Assembly (NCBI GenBank): GCA_965249775.1
Contig: OZ252253.1
Coordinates: 2,232,001-2,296,000, forward strand
Source: UBA822 sp965249775
GTDB lineage: Bacteria; Gemmatimonadota; Gemmatimonadetes; Longimicrobiales; Gaopeijiaceae
Direction of reading: 5' to 3'
Length of the DNA stretch: 64,000 nt
How positions within the stretch are numbered: position 1 is the stretch's first letter; the number at the start of each line of letters is the position of its first letter. Below, one piece after another: positions 59,251 through 64,000 of the stretch. A program made the position numbers and the translations under genes. The notes below the pieces were generated by a model. That model was not told where the DNA came from. It did no database searches and saw only the letters and a program-made list of their open reading frames with translations.

Positions 59251-59504
59251 GTGGATCTCCGCATAGGAGAGTTGCGAGGGTGACAACGATGTTACTTGAT
59301 CCTAGAACGGTCCCGGTCTTGCATTGGAAAAGGGCCAAGGGCTCAGAATGAGGAGAAGCGCCCATCGTTGCAACCGCCCTAGTGATGCCACCAACAAGTG
59401 AGAAGCGGGACGCACGCTCGATGACGACAGCCTTGAGGGGATGCAAACCGAGCCCCTAGCTTTCAACATCGTCAAGGCGATCCCCGCGCGATTGAGTAGG
59501 ACTC

Positions 59505-61025
59505 GTGCTCGAGAACCAGAAATCCAGATCCCGTCCGCGGATGGGGACCCTGCTCCGTGGCGTCGCCATCCTGCTGATGATCTTGCTGAGCAGCGTTTGG
59601 TCGGGAGTGGCCGCCCACGTAGGGGCCACTTTCGGACTGCCCCGACTCGTGGCGGCGAGCCTAGCCCTCCGCGGACCGGTGGATCCTCGGGACTTGAATG
59701 GACGCACGCCCTTATTTGTGGCGAGCCGGGATGGGCGGCTCGCGGTGGTGGCGTTGCTCCTCAGGCACGATGCGGACCCCGACCTCGCTCTGCACGTCGG
59801 AGTCGAAAAGGATTGGGTAGAGATCGTTTCTGCGCTCCTCGACGCGGGCGCGGATCCGGACCTTGCATCTGATTCGGGCGCCTCGCCCCTGAGAACGGCA
59901 CTGAACCAGTCGGACTCAAAGGCTGGTGCCGAGATCGCTCACCTTCTACTCCGTGCTGGCGCCGATCCGGCTCGCGCCGACAGGAATAGTTCTTCGGGGC
60001 TCGCGGTCGCGGCACGAACGAGCCCCCTGGGGCTCGTTAAGGCCCTCTTGGACGCCGGTGCCGATCCGAACCACCCTGGTGCATGGCCTCCCGTGAAGGT
60101 CGCAGTGGAAGAGGAGAGGCACGACGTGGCAAAGCTACTCCTCGAGGCGGGAGCCGACCCCAACCCCGTGGGGGGGTGGACAACGCTCTTCTGGGCCGCT
60201 CGAAACGAGGATCTGGTCTCCGCGGAGCTGTTGCTGGCGTTCGGTGCCGACCCGAATGCCCACCCGAATGCTCCCGCTCCCGCCCTGCTCGAGGCGGTCC
60301 GCAAGGAGCACTTGGAGATGGTGCGGCTCCTCTTGGAGCATGAGGCGAATCCCACGGTCTCCGACGGCACATTTACGGCCCTGGGAACGGCAATAGGAAA
60401 CCAAGGAATTACACGGTCGCTCTTGGAGGCAGGGGCCGACCCGAACGGGTCGCCGGAGACACGCAGGACACCACTCGACAAAGCCGTCGGCGCGGGACAC
60501 GTCGAGATGGTGCGATGGCTCTTGGAGGCCGGCGCAGACCCGAGTGGTTCGCCAGACGGCCGCCAATCCCCCCTCAGGGACGCGATCAGGTATTTGGACC
60601 CCTCGATATCGGGCTCCATAGTGGGACTCCTCCTCGATGCTGGTGCAACGGTAGGGAAGTACGTGCTGGACGATGCGACCAGGATCGCTCTAAACCGGGA
60701 GATGGGTCCAGCGGAGCAAGAGCAGTTCGCCGCGGTGACGAGGCTCCTCTATTGCCAGGGGGCGACAGAGACGTACGCGGCGCACACGGGCGATGACGGA
60801 ACTCGGGTGGCATGGCACTTCCCCGAGTTCGAAACGAATCGGCTATTCCAGGTCTGGCTGTACGCGGAAACCGGACGCACTACGGCGGCCATCAACCACT
60901 TTGACTATTATCTGGTTCAAGCGACGACTTCCGCACGAACTCGCCGAGCCCACCTTGTGGTGGGCGACCTGCTACGCAACTACCCCCTCTATCAGGCCTC
61001 GATCGAAAGGGCCGGGATCAACTGA
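59505..61025 (+). CDS. Ankyrin-repeat protein with N-terminal membrane anchor
   Basis: The 506-residue protein has one N-terminal helix (LLRGVAILLMILLSSVWSGV) and then about ten ankyrin repeats (about 60-400) with the pattern GRTPLFVASRDGRLAVVALL and ALLDAGADPNHPG, LLLEAGADPNPVG. A unique C-terminal part (about 400-506) ends FDYYLVQATTSARTRRAHLV. Ankyrin repeats bind other proteins. The start is GTG 59505, though ATG 59541 is possible. No partner gene is evident nearby. Confidence 0.85.
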   Translation: MLENQKSRSRPRMGTLLRGVAILLMILLSSVWSGVAAHVGATFGLPRLVAASLALRGPVDPRDLNGRTPLFVASRDGRLAVVALLLRHDADPDLALHVGVEKDWVEIVSALLDAGADPDLASDSGASPLRTALNQSDSKAGAEIAHLLLRAGADPARADRNSSSGLAVAARTSPLGLVKALLDAGADPNHPGAWPPVKVAVEEERHDVAKLLLEAGADPNPVGGWTTLFWAARNEDLVSAELLLAFGADPNAHPNAPAPALLEAVRKEHLEMVRLLLEHEANPTVSDGTFTALGTAIGNQGITRSLLEAGADPNGSPETRRTPLDKAVGAGHVEMVRWLLEAGADPSGSPDGRQSPLRDAIRYLDPSISGSIVGLLLDAGATVGKYVLDDATRIALNREMGPAEQEQFAAVTRLLYCQGATETYAAHTGDDGTRVAWHFPEFETNRLFQVWLYAETGRTTAAINHFDYYLVQATTSARTRRAHLVVGDLLRNYPLYQASIERAGIN

Positions 61026-61063
61026 TCGGTCCCAATCGGGAGGACTCGCGCCGAGCGTGCAGA

Positions 61064-61753
61064 TCAACCCGAAAGCTGATCGATCGCGTCAGGCAGCTGT
61101 GCGATCTCCTCAATCACAGCGTCCGCTCCCGACGCTTCTGGCCACCGCCGACTCCGAGTCCAAATCGTTCGGAGCCCGGCGTCCTTCCCTCCTGTGATAT
61201 CGGACCGGGGGTTGTCGCCTACGTGAACGGCCTCCCCAGGGGCGACATCCAAATGTTCTAGGGTACGGTGGAAGATCTCCGTGTCCGGCTTCTTGAAGCC
61301 CACGACCTCCGAGATCGCTATGTAGTCGAACGCGGAGGTGATGCCCAGGACGTCGATCTTCCGTTGCTGGATCTCCGCACCGCCATTCGTGATGACGGCC
61401 AGCCGATACCCGGATTGGGCTAGGTGGTCGAGGACGCTGTCCAGCTGCGCGAAGGCCACACACTCCTCAGGAAAGCGATCCCGAAAGTCCCGGGGCAGCG
61501 CCTCGACAGCCTCGTCCACCAGTGAAAAGTCTCTCGCTGCTCCGGCGAAGACCTCTTCTTTCGGTGTGACCCCGTCCCGATCCAGCTCGACGACGCGATC
61601 GACGTATTCGTCATGATCCACGTGGTGAAAGAAATGGTCGAAACGAGCCATCTGGCTGCGGATGAACAGCTGAAAGGTCGCACGGCGGTCCAGCATGGTC
61701 TCGTCCAGGTCGAGCGTGACCGCCCGGATATCGCCCAATCGCTTGTTGTTCAA
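61064..61753 (-). CDS. HAD-superfamily hydrolase
   Basis: The 229-residue protein has motif I TLDLDETMLD (nucleophile Asp with D-x-D-E-T), motif II VITNGG (about 118), motif III Lys in GFKKPDTEIF and motif IV GDNPRSDITGG. The helical cap lies between motifs I and II. It resembles YjjG-type nucleotidases or haloacid-dehalogenase phosphatases that act on small phosphates. It lies 3 bases after the phosphotriesterase-like gene on the same strand, so both share a transcript. Confidence 0.9.
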   Translation of the reverse strand: MNNKRLGDIRAVTLDLDETMLDRRATFQLFIRSQMARFDHFFHHVDHDEYVDRVVELDRDGVTPKEEVFAGAARDFSLVDEAVEALPRDFRDRFPEECVAFAQLDSVLDHLAQSGYRLAVITNGGAEIQQRKIDVLGITSAFDYIAISEVVGFKKPDTEIFHRTLEHLDVAPGEAVHVGDNPRSDITGGKDAGLRTIWTRSRRWPEASGADAVIEEIAQLPDAIDQLSG

Positions 61754-61756
61754 CCC

Positions 61757-62806
61757 CTAGGCGGGCACGAAGGCCAGAAACCGACGCGGGTTGTCGCGCT
61801 GGATCGCCCCCAGCACATCCTCGTCGATCCCGGCTTCACGCAGCAGCGGCGCAAAGACCGTGATCGAGTTGGCATAGCCCGGACGCCGTTCCGACCGCCG
61901 GCCCGTGTAGTCGGACGAGATCACCAGCTTGTCGGCGTGTCCGGCCTCCAGAAACGCCATGATCGTCTCGACCTTCTGCGGGTCCCGGACTCGGCCTCCG
62001 GTCACGCGGTCGAAGCCGACAAACGCACCGCGTGCGGCAATCTCGATCAGCACGCTCGCGGATGGGTCATCGAGGCAGCATGCGTGCCCAATCACGATGT
62101 TCTCGGGGCTTACGCCCACCGATTCGAGGACGTCCAGCTGGGTCAGCCCGGCATCGGGTCGCACGTCTTCACCGGTGCCGTAGGCGTTGTGCGTGAAGAC
62201 GGGCAGCCCAGTGGCGAGGTGCGCCTTACCGACGGCACGAAACACCTTCAGCTCGTTGGGGGTCATCTCGGCGGCATTGGAGCTCTGGCCGATCTCGCCG
62301 TATGCGCCTAGCCGAAGACGGGCGGCATCGTCCACAAGACGCTCGGTGATCTCATCCTCGCTACTCGTCGCGACGTGGGGCCGATAGAACTGCTCCATGT
62401 AGTATCCGGTGCACGCCACGATGTGTACGTCGGTCCCGTTGGCGACCCGCAGCACCGCGTCCATGTCCCGCCCCAGGTCCGGATGTCCGCCATCGACGAT
62501 GCAGCCTACCCCTTCCGCGGCTGCGGTCCGGATCTCTCGAACGACGTTGTCTACGTCATCGGTCGACGACGCTGCAGTGGGCGACATTCGGATCGACAGG
62601 TGCTCATGGAAGAGCGTCACCCCGTTGATGGCATCGGGACTGACGTCGCCCAGCACCGTCCGGATAATCGCGTCCCGTGGAACTCCAGCCAGTGTGGGAG
62701 CGCCGGAATCCTGGCAGCCGGCTATCATCCCGAGCCCGGCAGCACCGCCGAGCAGCTGGATCACCTCACGACGGGTGAACCGAGCGGAGCGGTCTCGTCC
62801 ATCCAT
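61757..62806 (-). CDS. Exported phosphotriesterase-family hydrolase
   Basis: The 349-residue protein has a Tat-like lipoprotein signal (FTRREVIQLLGGAAGLGMIAGC). Its phosphotriesterase barrel begins TLFHEHLSIRMSP, with the H-x-H metal site, then CIVDGGHPDLGRD, VFTHNAYGTGED, NIVIGHACCLDD and LVISSDYTGRR with the last metal Asp. Family members hydrolyse lactones or organophosphates. The bridging Lys position is not clear here, since the usual K segment reads differently. ATG 62806 has GGAGG upstream; a GTG at 62821 is weaker. Confidence 0.82.
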   Translation of the reverse strand: MDGRDRSARFTRREVIQLLGGAAGLGMIAGCQDSGAPTLAGVPRDAIIRTVLGDVSPDAINGVTLFHEHLSIRMSPTAASSTDDVDNVVREIRTAAAEGVGCIVDGGHPDLGRDMDAVLRVANGTDVHIVACTGYYMEQFYRPHVATSSEDEITERLVDDAARLRLGAYGEIGQSSNAAEMTPNELKVFRAVGKAHLATGLPVFTHNAYGTGEDVRPDAGLTQLDVLESVGVSPENIVIGHACCLDDPSASVLIEIAARGAFVGFDRVTGGRVRDPQKVETIMAFLEAGHADKLVISSDYTGRRSERRPGYANSITVFAPLLREAGIDEDVLGAIQRDNPRRFLAFVPA

Positions 62807-62900
62807 CTCCCGCACCTCCACAATCGAAGTTCAGCTACCCGCGCCTGGATTTCAGCTATTCAGGCGGTTCAGCCACTCGAGACTCGAAGTTCGGCCATTC

Positions 62901-63911
62901 CTACCGATTCTCTTCGGCCTGCCTCTCCTGGTAGCGTGCGCCGGTCAAGACGTTGTAGAGCGCGTAGTTGCCCTCGTGACACGCATATTCGTAGAGGAGG
63001 GCGTCGAGTTTCTTGAACGGCATCTCGCCGCCCCACGGCTGAGTCCATGACGTCGGGTCGTTGACCGTGAACTCGTACAGGATCGTCTCCTCGTCGACCC
63101 TGCTGAACCGCTCGATCACCTTCAGATCTTCCGTCGGAGGGATACCCCGGAGGTCTTGCATCTGATGGAAGTTGGTCGTCTCGACAACGAGCACATCCCC
63201 CTCCCACCGACCCCAAGAATAGCCCAACCACTGACGCACATGGGGGGGCGGCGGGTCGGGCTCACCGATCCGGATGATGCGGGTGTCGTGGATCACCTCC
63301 GGCATGATCATCACGTGGTCCGCGGTCTGGACGATGGTGTAGTTGTTGTTGTAGGCGTTTTGGGGAACCATAGGCGGGCCGGCGTTCCCAGCGAACAGGA
63401 AGCAGCGCTCGATCAGCGATCGATTCTCGGGGTTGTCGAACTGACCGAATTGGCTGCGGAACTCTCTGCGCTCCTGTATACGCTCTTCGGCCCCTGCCGT
63501 GAGCGCGGGGACGCGCCCGTCCGACGGATTCGTGATGAGAGAGCTCCTGTACTCTCCGTTGATGAACGCCACCCGGGACCCCTGCTCGAAATAGACGCTG
63601 TTGTAGCTACCGATATTGCCGCCTGCCTCCGGCGCCGGGCGGTCCGGGTCGCTCGGCTGGGCCCCCCTGACGCGGGAGTCCACCGCCCGCCCTTCGCGTT
63701 CGGCGACCTCCTCGGGGGTGAAGGTCGGGCCTTGATCCCGCGCACGTTGGAACGGCGTGAGCGTCACGTTTGTCCAATTCCCCTGGAGGTCCGGATGACC
63801 ATCGGGCGTTCGGGGCATCACCCACTGTTGCGCCGCTGCCGGGGAGAGTAGCCCTGCCACGGTGATCACGAGGCACAGCCCCAGAATCGAAGTCGAAAGT
63901 CGCATGCTCAT
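62901..63911 (-). CDS. Conserved secreted protein, unknown function
   Basis: The 336-residue protein has a signal peptide (LGLCLVITVAGLLSPAAAQ), then MPRTPDGHPDLQGNWTNVTL, a common opening of a group found in Acidobacteria and Gemmatimonadota, ERCFLFAGNAGPPMVPQNAY, YTIVQTADHVMIMPEVIHDT and GYSWGRWEGDVLVVETTNFH. A lipocalin-like beta-barrel is plausible. Function unknown. AGGAGG sits 7 bases before ATG 63911. Confidence 0.75.
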   Translation of the reverse strand: MSMRLSTSILGLCLVITVAGLLSPAAAQQWVMPRTPDGHPDLQGNWTNVTLTPFQRARDQGPTFTPEEVAEREGRAVDSRVRGAQPSDPDRPAPEAGGNIGSYNSVYFEQGSRVAFINGEYRSSLITNPSDGRVPALTAGAEERIQERREFRSQFGQFDNPENRSLIERCFLFAGNAGPPMVPQNAYNNNYTIVQTADHVMIMPEVIHDTRIIRIGEPDPPPPHVRQWLGYSWGRWEGDVLVVETTNFHQMQDLRGIPPTEDLKVIERFSRVDEETILYEFTVNDPTSWTQPWGGEMPFKKLDALLYEYACHEGNYALYNVLTGARYQERQAEENR

Positions 63912-64000
63912 CTGCCGTCCTCCTGCCGAGGGGATTTCCTATACAGATGTAAGTAGAAGGGCTCCGCCACGATAGTCCTTAGAGATGACTTTCTTGCCGT
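63912..64000. other. Terminal intergenic bases
   Basis: Only the ribosome site of the preceding minus-strand gene (AGGAGG, reverse strand) and unassigned sequence are visible. Confidence 0.4.

Noticed and set aside
1..64000. rRNA, tRNA or riboswitch genes
   Set aside because: No cloverleaf or conserved rRNA stretches were recognised by eye; a covariance-model scan would be needed to exclude small RNAs.

Overview
The window looks like chromosomal DNA of a GC-rich Gemmatimonadota-type bacterium. This is inferred from the two Ser/Thr kinase plus WD40/TolB-like propeller fusions, the many secreted peptidases, amidohydrolases and beta-propellers with signal peptides, and the Gram-negative outer-membrane proteins (DUF481, phenol-MetA-like). 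No rRNA, tRNA or CRISPR array was found.

Bases 1 to about 14,980 look like a decayed integron gene-cassette array. Several short repeats have the layout of attC sites: an RYYYAAC box (usually reading CTAACAAGCG), a shared GC-rich stem, and a GTTRRRY box (usually CCGTTAGGC). They separate small, unrelated genes typical of cassettes: an ArsR-DUF2087 regulator, a RibD/DHFR-like reductase, GNAT acetyltransferases, a nucleotidyltransferase, HicAB and MazEF toxin-antitoxin pairs, a SnoaL-like protein and a SUKH immunity-like protein. Several genes are reversed or broken. No integron integrase is visible, so it would have to lie upstream or be lost. An IS481-family element (about 13,631-14,942) sits at the right edge.

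From 14,984 to 22,902 the content is ordinary: a Tat-exported Gfo/Idh/MocA oxidoreductase, a lipoprotein, a DUF481 outer-membrane protein, a TRAP transporter operon (DctP-DctQ-DctM, joined by 4-nt GTGA overlaps), DoxX, two YbjQ proteins and a coiled-coil protein. From 22,922 to 27,557 a minus-strand operon encodes fatty-acid or related acyl-CoA degradation: a FadB/FadJ-like bifunctional enzyme, a thiolase and a class III CoA-transferase. A 5'-truncated M28 peptidase and an AbiE-type toxin-antitoxin pair in reversed gene order follow.

From 30,245 to 39,822 come secreted hydrolases (alpha/beta hydrolase, cyanophycinase, an M1 peptidase missing most of its N-terminal domain, an S9 peptidase), a ferredoxin-adenylate cyclase fusion, a PLP decarboxylase and an outer-membrane protein behind a DtxR-like palindrome. 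From 39,941 to 47,408 two closely related kinase-propeller genes flank a frameshifted DUF222/HNH gene. The rest (47,405-63,911) encodes unknown membrane and zinc-ribbon proteins, a propeller lipoprotein, an arsenate-reductase-type phosphatase, a second M1 peptidase, aldose epimerase, an NHL protein, DinB, a class C beta-lactamase-like hydrolase with a D-aminoacylase, an ankyrin protein, a HAD hydrolase, a phosphotriesterase-like enzyme and a conserved secreted protein. Function assignments rest on motifs read by eye; no database search was possible.
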